Shown here: in pieces, positions 8,147 through 15,426 of the stretch | Numbering within the stretch: the first letter of the stretch is position 1 | Layout of the letters: each line of letters begins with the position of its first letter | Assembly (NCBI GenBank): GCA_945873125.1 | Contig: CAMCBV010000014.1 | Coordinates: forward strand, 1-64,000 | DNA length: 64,000 nucleotides | DNA from: Prosthecobacter debontii | GTDB taxonomy: Bacteria; Verrucomicrobiota; Verrucomicrobiia; Verrucomicrobiales; Akkermansiaceae | Direction of reading: 5' to 3' | The notes under the pieces: model-generated | Told to the model about the DNA's origin: nothing | Seen by the model: only the letters and a program-made list of their open reading frames with translations | Databases searched by the model: none | Translations under genes and position numbers: made by a program

Positions 8147-8932
8147 CTAGTCTTTCAGATGCTCAGTGCAATATTCTTTGCCATCCGCTGCCATGCGGAA
8201 CTCCAAATCCGGATGACTCAGTTCGGTGCGGTCGCACACCGTGCATTGGTGAAACGCATTTCCATCCATGGATGCTTGTTTTTTAAAACTCCTCCGCCTG
8301 CCCGCGGCTTTGACCATTTGACCTCGCCCGCGTAGCGCAGGAATACCCGCCCAGAGCAGGTAGCCTGAAAAGCCCAACAGGTAATAACCGATGAGTGGCG
8401 GGCTGTGGTAGATTTCTACGACGTAATAAATGGCTCCCAGCAACGCCAGCCAACGAATTTGCACCGGAATGATGAACATCAGCAGAAACTCGACTTTCGG
8501 AAACAAGGTCGCGAAGGCGAAAAATGCGGCGCCATAGATCAACATTCCGCTGCCGATCATGGGCGCATCATAGAGAAAATTCGCAAGGATCAGCCCGATG
8601 TAGCCGGTGTAGTAAAAAAAGCTGGCGCGAAATACACCCCAAGATTCCTCCAGCGCATCGCTGATCATGAAGGCGAGCATCACCATGAAAAACAGGAAGA
8701 GCATTCCGAAAGCGTCCTGCCCACCCACGCCACTGCCTGCGAACAGGAAGGTGATGAGTCTCCAAATCTCGCCAGCAAGAATTTTGCTGCGGTTGAATTC
8801 CAAGAAGATCCCGATCTCCGGATTCACAAACTGGAGTAAATAAACCAGCACATGAAAAATCGCATAATAACGCAGAAAGCCCGGAAAGGACAGCCAGCCA
8901 AATTTTCTCTCCCATTTATCAAGAAATTGCAT
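8147..8932 (-). CDS. Rhomboid-like membrane protein without a clear catalytic site, with C-terminal Cys/His motif
   Basis: The 261-aa protein has about six membrane helices and the rhomboid-family landmark GEIWRLITFLF (about residues 54-64). Where active rhomboids have GxSGxxxG, this one reads IGSGMLIYG, with the Ser one position off, and no catalytic His is obvious in the last helix. The soluble tail has CTVCDRTE and YCTEHLKD, which could bind a metal. I read it as a rhomboid-fold protein that may not be a protease. It is divergent from gcvT, with about 64 bp between the preferred starts. Confidence 0.6.
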   Translation of the reverse strand: MQFLDKWERKFGWLSFPGFLRYYAIFHVLVYLLQFVNPEIGIFLEFNRSKILAGEIWRLITFLFAGSGVGGQDAFGMLFLFFMVMLAFMISDALEESWGVFRASFFYYTGYIGLILANFLYDAPMIGSGMLIYGAAFFAFATLFPKVEFLLMFIIPVQIRWLALLGAIYYVVEIYHSPPLIGYYLLGFSGYLLWAGIPALRGRGQMVKAAGRRRSFKKQASMDGNAFHQCTVCDRTELSHPDLEFRMAADGKEYCTEHLKD

Positions 8933-8996
8933 CGCCTTGAGACTTCACCAGCTTCGCTTGGTTGACAAGCTCCGCTCGCAACGACAAGTTTGCCGC

Positions 8997-10097
8997 GTGT
9001 CAGAAAACGTCCTGCATTCGCCATTGGAAGCCGCCCACCTTGAGCTTGGGGCAAAACTCATTCCTTTCGGTGGTTGGGCAATGCCGGTGCAATACACTTC
9101 CATTCTTAACGAGCACGCCGCGGTCCGCGAACGTGTCGGCGCCTTCGATATTTCCCACATGGGCCAGGTGTTTGTGACCGGAGAAAATCACAGGGCGTGG
9201 TTGGATCGCCTGCTGACGAACCGGTTTTCCAAGCTCCTTCCCGGTGAAGGTCAATACACGCTGATGCTCAATGAAAAGGGCGGGGTCATTGACGATCTGA
9301 TCGCGTATCGCCTTTCCGCGGATGAAAGCTTGTTGGTGATCAATGCTTCGATGATTCCTGAAGACGTTGCTTGGATGGAAAAACATCTCGAAACGGGTGT
9401 GAACCTGCGTAACGAATCCGATGCATGGGCGGGCATCGCGATCCAAGGCCCCGATGCAGCCACGACGTTTGCGAAACTTTTTCCCAACGAAACCCTACCA
9501 CCGCGCAACGGGATTTCGAAAACCGCAGGTGGCGAGATCATCTGCCGCACGGGTTACACCGGCGAGGACGGCTTCGAGTTTTTCTGTCCCGCTGCGAAGG
9601 GAATTGAGTTCTTCAACGCCTTTATTGCCGCGGGTGCCACGCCCTGCGGACTCGGCGCTCGTGACACCCTGCGCTTGGAAATGTGTTACCCTCTCAATGG
9701 CAACGATCTCTCGCCGGAACACACGCCCATTGAGGCAGGGCTCGGTATTTTCTGTGATCTTGAGAAACCGGATTTCATGGGCCGCGATGTGTTGGCCGCC
9801 CAAAAACAAAACGGCCCCGCATACAAGCTCACCGCCATCGAGGTCACGGAAAAAGGCCCGCCACCGCGTTCGCATTACGCGGTTCTGAACGCAGCGGGAG
9901 AGACCGTCGCGGAGCTTTCCAGCGGCGTGATTTCGCCATCACTCGGCATCGGTATCTGCATGGCTTACCTTCCGGCTGCTTGCGCGAAGCCCGGCACCCC
10001 CCTCAAGATCGATGTTCGGGGTCGGCAATTTGCCGCCCTCACCGTGAAAAAACCCTTTCTTAAATCCACTCAGTCATCCAAAAAAACCTCCGCATGA
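8997..10097 (+). CDS. gcvT: Aminomethyltransferase, glycine cleavage T protein
   Basis: GcvT takes the aminomethyl group from lipoyl-GcvH, releases ammonia and passes the methylene to tetrahydrofolate. Typical motifs are KLIPFGGWAMPVQY, GAFDISHMGQ, INASMIPEDVAWM, ICRTGYTGEDGFEFF and LGARDTLRLEMCYPLNGNDLSPEHTPIEAGLG. The longest frame begins at a TTG (8937), but GTG 8997 gives 366 residues, the usual length, and removes an unrelated N-terminal stretch. It overlaps gcvH by 4 bases. The decarboxylase gene gcvP is not in the window. Confidence 0.93.
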   Translation: MSENVLHSPLEAAHLELGAKLIPFGGWAMPVQYTSILNEHAAVRERVGAFDISHMGQVFVTGENHRAWLDRLLTNRFSKLLPGEGQYTLMLNEKGGVIDDLIAYRLSADESLLVINASMIPEDVAWMEKHLETGVNLRNESDAWAGIAIQGPDAATTFAKLFPNETLPPRNGISKTAGGEIICRTGYTGEDGFEFFCPAAKGIEFFNAFIAAGATPCGLGARDTLRLEMCYPLNGNDLSPEHTPIEAGLGIFCDLEKPDFMGRDVLAAQKQNGPAYKLTAIEVTEKGPPPRSHYAVLNAAGETVAELSSGVISPSLGIGICMAYLPAACAKPGTPLKIDVRGRQFAALTVKKPFLKSTQSSKKTSA

Positions 10098-10480
10098 GCG
10101 CTTCCGAAATCCCAGCCGACCTCCTTTTTCAAAATTCCCACGAATGGGCGCGCCTTGATGGCGAAATCGCCACCGTTGGAATCTCCGATCACGCCCAAGC
10201 CGAGCTGACCGATGTGGTGTTCGTTGAGCTTCCGCCCATCGGTAAAACCGTGGATGCGGGAGATCCGACTGCCGTGGTTGAATCCGTCAAAGCAGCTTCC
10301 GATATTTACTCACCGCTCTCCGGTGAGGTGGTCGAGGTCAATCCGGCCGTTGAAGGTGATCCCTCTCTGGTCAACACCGCCCCGTATGGCGAGGGTTGGA
10401 TTTTCAAAATCAGAATCAGCAAGCCCGATCAAGTCGCCGGCCTGCTTTCTCCAAGTGCTTACGGCGCGCTGATTTCCTGA
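10094..10480 (+). CDS. gcvH: Glycine cleavage system H protein
   Basis: GcvH is the lipoyl carrier that shuttles the aminomethyl group between GcvP, GcvT and the lipoamide dehydrogenase. The 128-aa protein has the HEWARLDG start, VGISDHAQAELTDVVFVELP and the lipoylation site ESVKAASDIYSP with Lys66 as the modified residue. The end (YGEGWIFKI) is typical. ATGA overlap with gcvT indicates translational coupling. Confidence 0.95.
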   Translation: MSASEIPADLLFQNSHEWARLDGEIATVGISDHAQAELTDVVFVELPPIGKTVDAGDPTAVVESVKAASDIYSPLSGEVVEVNPAVEGDPSLVNTAPYGEGWIFKIRISKPDQVAGLLSPSAYGALIS

Positions 10481-10941
10481 TCGGACCGCGTGACTCTAGT
10501 CGCGCAAGAACGAGACCGCGTTTTTTAAATGGCGACCTCGTATGTGGCATGACTGTTGCGGCCGAAACATTTTCGTCGCTATGTAAAAATGCAGCGTCTC
10601 TCTGCAGGGATAACTTTGAATCTCTCTCATCTCAATAGCACCTCATTCCATGCGGCTGCTTGCGGCGAAGCAGCCCTACCCGTCTATCCCTTCTCCGTGG
10701 CCTTCGTTTTGAAAAAACCGTAGCCTTTCATAGTTTCCTTTTTCGCGCAGCGCCCTTCCGCGACATGGTCGGGCTTGGCAATCCGTTCAGAAAGAAGCCC
10801 AAGCCATCCTTCTTTTTTCTAAAAACTAACATCATAGAAATCTTAAATATTCACCTCCTACTACTAAATGTGCCGTAGTTTTTGAATTGACGCTACCACA
10901 TCGTGATTTAACCTCGTCTCTGTTGTTTCACGATTTTCCTC
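10481..10941. other. Intergenic region without a supported gene
   Basis: Just after gcvH a small hairpin (GCGTGACT/AGTCGCGC, two-base loop) is followed some 15 bases later by a T-run, a weak terminator candidate. A REP-like element lies at 10654-10680. The short open frames here have no family features or good start signals. The last 60 bases before nrdR probably hold its promoter, but no convincing -35/-10 pair can be fixed. Confidence 0.5.
10654..10680 (-). repeat. REP-like palindromic repeat, copy 2 (inverted)
   Basis: GGCTGCTT and AAGCAGCC form a perfect 8-bp stem around GCGGCG, followed by CTACC. In reverse complement it matches the GGTAGGGCTGCTT core of the copy at 5016, and the CATGGAAT flank resembles the flank of copy 3. 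Confidence 0.7.
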
Positions 10942-11433
10942 ATGCGTTGCGTCCAATGTGGTTCCTTAAAGGACAAAGTTCTCGACTCCCGTTCGTCCAA
11001 AGACGGGACGACGATTCGGCGTCGGCGCGAGTGTTTGAAATGCGGATATCGCTACACCACATACGAGCAGATCGAGCGCACAGAACTGCGCGTGGTGAAG
11101 CGCGATGGCACTCGCGAATCGCTGAACCGCGAAAAAATCACCAGTGGCCTGATCAAGGCCTGCGAGAAGCGCCCGGTCTCAATGGAGCGGCTCGACCGCG
11201 CGGTGGAAGAAATTCTAACAGATCTTCACAAGGACCACCTCAGCGAGGTCCCCTCGGCATCGATTGGAGCGAAGGTGATGGACAAGCTTCACGAGATCGA
11301 TCCCGTGGCGTATGTGCGTTACGTTTCGGTTTACCGTCAGTTCGAAAACGTGAACGAATTCATCGCCGAGATCCAATCGCTCTCCCGCCGCGCCGCGCGC
11401 GACACCTTCCAACGCCGCTTGTTCAAAGAATGA
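10942..11433 (+). CDS. nrdR: Transcriptional repressor NrdR of ribonucleotide reductase genes
   Basis: NrdR senses ATP/dATP and represses ribonucleotide reductase operons. The 163-aa protein has the N-terminal zinc ribbon (Cys3, Cys6, Cys31, Cys34; MRCVQC...ECLKCGYRYTTYE) and the ATP-cone (VVKRDGTRESLNREKITSGLIKACEKRPV). The PVAYVRYVSVYRQFENVNEF end is characteristic. It is followed 48 bp later by a gene with a possible second ATP-cone-like region. No nrd genes are in the window. Confidence 0.95.
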   Translation: MRCVQCGSLKDKVLDSRSSKDGTTIRRRRECLKCGYRYTTYEQIERTELRVVKRDGTRESLNREKITSGLIKACEKRPVSMERLDRAVEEILTDLHKDHLSEVPSASIGAKVMDKLHEIDPVAYVRYVSVYRQFENVNEFIAEIQSLSRRAARDTFQRRLFKE

Positions 11434-11481
11434 TGCGTCGTTCAACTCATTTGGAAATCAACATTTCCGTATAAAACTTTT

Positions 11482-12048
11482 GTGATCGCTTTCCTCAACC
11501 AACGCCCCGCGATTCAGATCGGCTCCTATCAGGTGCTCGATTATGATACCGATTGGCTGGAAGACGCGATCATGCGCGCGGCAAAAGCCGCCGATCTTGA
11601 GAATTTTCCGATGGCCCAGGAAATTCGCTACGGGGTGGAGTTGTATTTGGAGAGCAAATGTTCACTGCGATTGTTGCATCTCGAGGATCTGTTTGATCGC
11701 ATGCGCAAGATGTTGGTGAAAATTGGCTGCGCGCCGATCGCCGACAAGCTCCAACCACTGGCTCCTTTGGTCACGGTCTCACTTGTCAAAACGGCGACAT
11801 CGGCGGGTAACGGCTTCGAGCTCGCCTTTTTCGAGACTCTGCGAGTTGAAATCGCCGAGCTTCGTCAAGCTGGTGCCGAAAAAGTTCATTTCACCGGCCT
11901 ACGCGAAAGCACACGCATCCTTCGCGGAGATTCGAAATGGAACAAACATTGCGATGCGTTGTTGGAAGAAATCCGGATCTTCTTGGCGGCCTGTGATAAG
12001 GACTCGGAAGAGTTTTCGAGCAGCCTTTCGCTGAGCGTTGAGGGATGA
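11482..12048 (+). CDS. Hypothetical protein with an ATP-cone-like N-terminal region
   Basis: This 188-aa protein starts at GTG 11482. Residues about 20-90 (WLEDAIMRAAKAADL...EIRYGVELYLES...LHLEDLFDRMRKMLVKIGCAPIADKL) have the helix pattern and spacing of an ATP-cone, the nucleotide-binding module also present in the NrdR encoded upstream. The basic KRDG start of a true ATP-cone is missing, so it may be degenerate or only similar. The C-terminal half (VTVSLVKTATSAGNGFELAFFETLR) is not recognised. Co-orientation with nrdR suggests a role in nucleotide sensing, but this is inferred. Confidence 0.5.
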   Translation: MIAFLNQRPAIQIGSYQVLDYDTDWLEDAIMRAAKAADLENFPMAQEIRYGVELYLESKCSLRLLHLEDLFDRMRKMLVKIGCAPIADKLQPLAPLVTVSLVKTATSAGNGFELAFFETLRVEIAELRQAGAEKVHFTGLRESTRILRGDSKWNKHCDALLEEIRIFLAACDKDSEEFSSSLSLSVEG

Positions 12049-12123
12049 TGAATTGCTCCAAATAGGCTTCCGGCATTTTTAAAACGGAGAGAGGAGGCAA
12101 GGGATAACACGGAGGTAAGTGAT

Positions 12124-12150
12124 GGTAGGGCTGCTTTGATACAAGCATCC
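12124..12150 (+). repeat. REP-like palindromic repeat, copy 3
   Basis: GGTAGGGCTGCTT is followed by TGATAC and AAGCATCC. The stem has one mismatch compared with the copy at 5016. The flanks (GTGATGGTAGGG and TGGAATGAG) resemble those of the other copies. Confidence 0.7.
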
Positions 12151-12167
12151 GCCTGGAATGAGGGGGA

Positions 12168-12350
12168 TTATGGAAAATGGAGCACGCTCAGGACTTTCGT
12201 GAAATTATGCTCCGTGGCCGGCTCAAGTGAAGTCCACGAAGTCTCATAATCGCCAAGTAGTTTTTCAACCACCTCCGGATGACCCGCCGCGATGTCGTTC
12301 TTTTGCCCGGGATCGGCCTTGATGTCATTGAGCTCCTTACCCTCCATCAA
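12168..12350 (-). pseudogene. C-terminal remnant of a sulfatase gene
   Basis: The 60-residue frame reads LNDIKADPGQKNDIAAGHPEVVEKLLGDYETSW, which is the conserved C-terminal end of arylsulfatase-family enzymes (the segment stating phosphate- or sulfate-independent DPxExxN and the YExWW region). The frame closes immediately upstream with a stop, and the next gene ends within it, so more than 85% of the enzyme is missing. It is a decayed fragment, not a functional gene. Confidence 0.65.
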
Positions 12351-12880
12351 AAGAGAAATCTCTTATCCAGAAACTCCAATAGCTCACGGCGAGTGGGAAA
12401 TCCGTGTTTCGCGGGGCTGGCAGGATGGGGGAGATGAGTCCAATCAGCGTTGAAGCTGCAGGCATGAAGTTTTCTTATGGGGATGCCGAGTGCGACGGCA
12501 TCGGCGAGAAATTCATCTTCATCATCGGAATTGGCGGAGATCAAAGCATCGGCCCAATCGAGGATTGGCAGGAAAGGTTGAGGCGTGAGGTAGGTGGCGA
12601 GTGTGACACTCAGCAGGTTTTTCCGAAGCTTGGAGGTTTCTGATTCGGGTTCGTCTGGAAAAGGCTCTTCGTTTGGCAAAAACACGATGGTTGGAACGCG
12701 GAGCTCGATGCAGGTTCGTAAGAAAGTGAGCTCGGTAAGCGTGTTCGCGCCCGACAAGGCCACCATGTTTGATCCCAGCAAAATTCTCGCCGCCTCGAGT
12801 TCGGAACGGATGGTTTGAGCGAAAGCTGGGGCATCGCTCACCTCGACGCTCGCGGCGAAACCGAGTAATTTTACGGACAT
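12347..12880 (-). CDS. Hypothetical SLOG/TIR-like nucleotide-binding fold protein
   Basis: The 177-aa protein contains MVALSGANTLTELTFLRTCIELRVPTIVFLPNEEPF (about 39-74, split here only by reading), a pattern of alternating strands and helices with a Gly/Asn-Thr turn that resembles SLOG (LOG-like) nucleotide-sensing domains. The second half (LLSVTLATYLTPQPFLPILDWADALISA) is not recognised. It lies one base after the PPK2 gene on the same strand, so the two are probably one operon. A role in sensing nucleotides or in nucleotide/polyphosphate metabolism is plausible but inferred. Confidence 0.45.
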   Translation of the reverse strand: MSVKLLGFAASVEVSDAPAFAQTIRSELEAARILLGSNMVALSGANTLTELTFLRTCIELRVPTIVFLPNEEPFPDEPESETSKLRKNLLSVTLATYLTPQPFLPILDWADALISANSDDEDEFLADAVALGIPIRKLHACSFNADWTHLPHPASPAKHGFPTRRELLEFLDKRFLF

Positions 12881-12881
12881 C

Positions 12882-13709
12882 TCAATCTTCCACCACGATT
12901 TTAGATGGGTCCCAATCGACCTTCGGAAGCTTCATGTTCAGTTTTTTCATGGTATCGACCATGATCCTGGCGACACATAGATTGCGATACCATTTGCGAT
13001 TTGCAGGGACAACATACCATGGCGCGTGCCCCGTGGAGGTTTTGGAGAGCAGATCCTCGTAGGTTCTCATGAAATCGTTCCAAAGCACCCTGTCTTTCAG
13101 ATCATCAGGATTGAATTTCCAATGCTTGTCTGGGTTTTCAAGCCTCGAGACAATCCGGCGTTTCTGCTCATCTTTGGAAATGTGCAGGTAGATTTTCACG
13201 ATCGTCGTGCCTTCCTCGGCGAGCATACGCTCGAAATCCACGATATGGTTGTAACGTTGTTTCCAGACTTTTTCAGGGAACAATTTTTTCACCTTCACCG
13301 CGATGACGTCTTCGTAGTGGCTGCGATTGAAAATCACCATCTCTCCATTGCGCGGAACTTTGTTGTGCACCCGCCAAAGGAAATCACGTGCCAGTTCTTC
13401 CTCGGTGGGCTTTTTGAACGATCGGACGTGAATGCCTTGCGGGTCGATTCTTGAAAAAACGTGCTTCACACAGCCGTCTTTACCCCCGGTATCCATCGCC
13501 TGAAGAACCAATAAAATCCGATGTTTGTTCTGCGCGTAGAGCACTTTTTGAAGCTCTTGCAGTTCATCTTGAAGTTTATCAAAAGCTTTAGCGCTATCGT
13601 CTTTTCCGCCAATCTGGAAAAGCGCGCGTTCATCCGAATCGATCTTCATGAGATCAACTTTCGCACCCGGTTTTACCAAGTATCGTTCCAAAGCTCCGCT
13701 AACTGGCAT
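12882..13709 (-). CDS. ppk2: Polyphosphate kinase 2 family (polyphosphate:nucleotide phosphotransferase)
   Basis: PPK2 enzymes use polyphosphate to phosphorylate nucleoside mono- or diphosphates. The 275-aa, single-domain protein has the Walker A motif LQAMDTGGKDG (about residues 65-75), the second motif FNRSHYEDV and the lid region with KIYLHISKDEQKRRIVSRLENPDKHWKF. The subclass (AMP or ADP as acceptor) cannot be fixed by eye. It is divergent from the Ppx gene across a region with an inverted GTGACA/TGTCAC pair, and followed by the SLOG-like gene. Confidence 0.9.
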   Translation of the reverse strand: MPVSGALERYLVKPGAKVDLMKIDSDERALFQIGGKDDSAKAFDKLQDELQELQKVLYAQNKHRILLVLQAMDTGGKDGCVKHVFSRIDPQGIHVRSFKKPTEEELARDFLWRVHNKVPRNGEMVIFNRSHYEDVIAVKVKKLFPEKVWKQRYNHIVDFERMLAEEGTTIVKIYLHISKDEQKRRIVSRLENPDKHWKFNPDDLKDRVLWNDFMRTYEDLLSKTSTGHAPWYVVPANRKWYRNLCVARIMVDTMKKLNMKLPKVDWDPSKIVVED

Positions 13710-13736
13710 GCTTGTTTATCCCTCCATGAAATCGAT

Positions 13737-13774
13737 GTGACAAGCTTCGTCTCAATATTAGTCGAACCTGTCAC
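13737..13774. promoter_or_regulatory. Inverted repeat GTGACA-N26-TGTCAC in a divergent promoter region
   Basis: The half-sites lie between the ppk2 start (minus) and the ppx start (plus), 28 and 45 bp from the two start codons. TGTCAC is the half-site sequence of PhoB boxes in proteobacteria, where half-sites are direct repeats 11 bp apart; here they are inverted and further apart. The inner flanks also pair partly (GCTTCG/CGAACC). Use as an operator is inferred. Confidence 0.35.
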
Positions 13775-13818
13775 ACATTCGGCATTGTAAAAAAAGCCAA
13801 TCGTATTTGATATCGGGC

Positions 13819-15381
13819 ATGGCACTCGCACGGAAAAAACGTTCACTTCCTTCGGTTGACCAAGCGACGTTACTGACGGCGCTTCATATCGGAGCCAGTT
13901 CGGTTTCCATGATGATCGCTGAACGCACCGCAGACGGCACGCTGTTACCCATCGATTTTCTCGAACAACCCGCTCCTCTCGCCCACGATGTCTTCGGCGG
14001 AAATGTGGTCTCGAACGCGACCACGGAGCGCATCGTGTCCATCATCCGAGGTTATCAGAAATCACTCTCGGAGCTCGGGCTTGATCCTCACAATTTCAGC
14101 CGTGCCGTCGCAACCAACGTGTTGCATGAAGCTACCAATCACGAAGCGGTCCTGAATCGCATCCGCATCGCGTGCGGGTTGCCGGTTTCGATGATTGATG
14201 ACGGAGAGATGACCCGTCTGATTTACCTCAAAACGCGGCGGCGGATTCAACACCTTCCTGCGATGAAACAGCGTACCGCACTGGTTGTGCACGTGGGTCC
14301 GGGAAATACTCGCGCTTTGCTTTTTCAAGAAGGCTTGATCACGCGTTACACGAGCTACCGGATGGGAACGCACCGAACCCGCGAGGCTGTGGAGGCATCG
14401 CTCGCCGAGGGGCCGACCTTGCTGCGGGTCATTCGCGAACATGCTTCAGGAAATCTCTCGCAGTTACGTCATGACTACTCGGATGTCACGATCGAGGGTC
14501 TTGTATTGATCGGATATGAAATCCAATCCGTCGCGAGTTTCGTCACCAAAAGCAACGAGGCCTGTTCGTTAAAAAAACTGCGATCTTTCACTAGCGAAAC
14601 CGCGGCGCTTACCGATCTCGAGGCGGTGAAGCGTTTCCAGCTCGATTACCAAACCGCAGAGGCCTTGATTCCGGCGCTGGAGATCAACTTAGCGATTGCG
14701 GAAACGCTGGCTCTCAAAGAAGTCCATATCCCCGTGAGTGAATACGAACAGGGCTTGCTTCACGATCTTCTCGTTTCACGCGGGCTTACCGATACATTTG
14801 CCGCCGAGGTGCTGCGTTCCGCCAGAATTTTGGCAGACCGCTACCAATCCGATCCAGGCCACGGCGAGCACGTCGCGAAAATATGCGAGCACTTCGTCGC
14901 TGATCTCCAAGATCTCCATCAGCTCAACGAGCACGATTTATTGTTACTGAAAGTCGCTGCCATTCTACATGAGGTCGGCACTTATGTCAGTCCGCGCACC
15001 CATCACAAGCACTCGGAATACATCATCATGAATTCTGAAATTTTCGGATTGGATCGGCTGGATATCACGATCGTTGCCTTGGTCTCGCGATATCATCGCC
15101 ATTCCGTTCCGCGCCTGGATCATCCCTCCTATGCTGCGCTCAGTGTGGAGGATCGAATTCGTGTTTGCAAACTTGCTGCGATTCTCCGTGTGGCGGATGC
15201 GCTAGAGCGCACGCACATTCAGCGGGTTTCCAAAATCGAGGTCACCCGCACGTCGAGTAAACTGCACATCCGCCTACCAGGTCTTGAAGATGCCGCAATT
15301 GAACGCCTTGCCATGAGCTCGAAGGCCGATCTCTTCGAGCAAGTTTTCGGTCTCACCGTTATCATTGATGAGGATAACTGA
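13819..15381 (+). CDS. ppx: Exopolyphosphatase / pppGpp phosphohydrolase (Ppx/GppA) with HD-type C-terminal domain
   Basis: Ppx removes terminal phosphate from polyphosphate; GppA acts on pppGpp. The 520-aa protein has an ASKHA-fold phosphatase half (HIGASSVSMMIAERT; NVLHEATNHEAVLNRI; VVHVGPGNTRALLFQEG) and a C-terminal HD-type domain (about 340-500) with HGEHVAKICEHF, AAILHEVGTYV and HHKHSEYII, the pattern of the Ppx/GppA C-terminal domain. The frame begins at a TTG (13807), but ATG 13819 is preferred. It is followed by ppk1 45 bp downstream, so synthesis and breakdown enzymes are together. Confidence 0.88.
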   Translation: MALARKKRSLPSVDQATLLTALHIGASSVSMMIAERTADGTLLPIDFLEQPAPLAHDVFGGNVVSNATTERIVSIIRGYQKSLSELGLDPHNFSRAVATNVLHEATNHEAVLNRIRIACGLPVSMIDDGEMTRLIYLKTRRRIQHLPAMKQRTALVVHVGPGNTRALLFQEGLITRYTSYRMGTHRTREAVEASLAEGPTLLRVIREHASGNLSQLRHDYSDVTIEGLVLIGYEIQSVASFVTKSNEACSLKKLRSFTSETAALTDLEAVKRFQLDYQTAEALIPALEINLAIAETLALKEVHIPVSEYEQGLLHDLLVSRGLTDTFAAEVLRSARILADRYQSDPGHGEHVAKICEHFVADLQDLHQLNEHDLLLLKVAAILHEVGTYVSPRTHHKHSEYIIMNSEIFGLDRLDITIVALVSRYHRHSVPRLDHPSYAALSVEDRIRVCKLAAILRVADALERTHIQRVSKIEVTRTSSKLHIRLPGLEDAAIERLAMSSKADLFEQVFGLTVIIDEDN

Positions 15382-15426
15382 CCGGGGCCGACGATGTTCT
15401 TCTTTAGAATTTAAAATTTCTCTCTC

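Noticed and set aside
8933-8996. Glycine riboswitch before gcvT
   Set aside because: The gap to the divergent gene is only 64 bp, too short, and no aptamer-like structure is seen.
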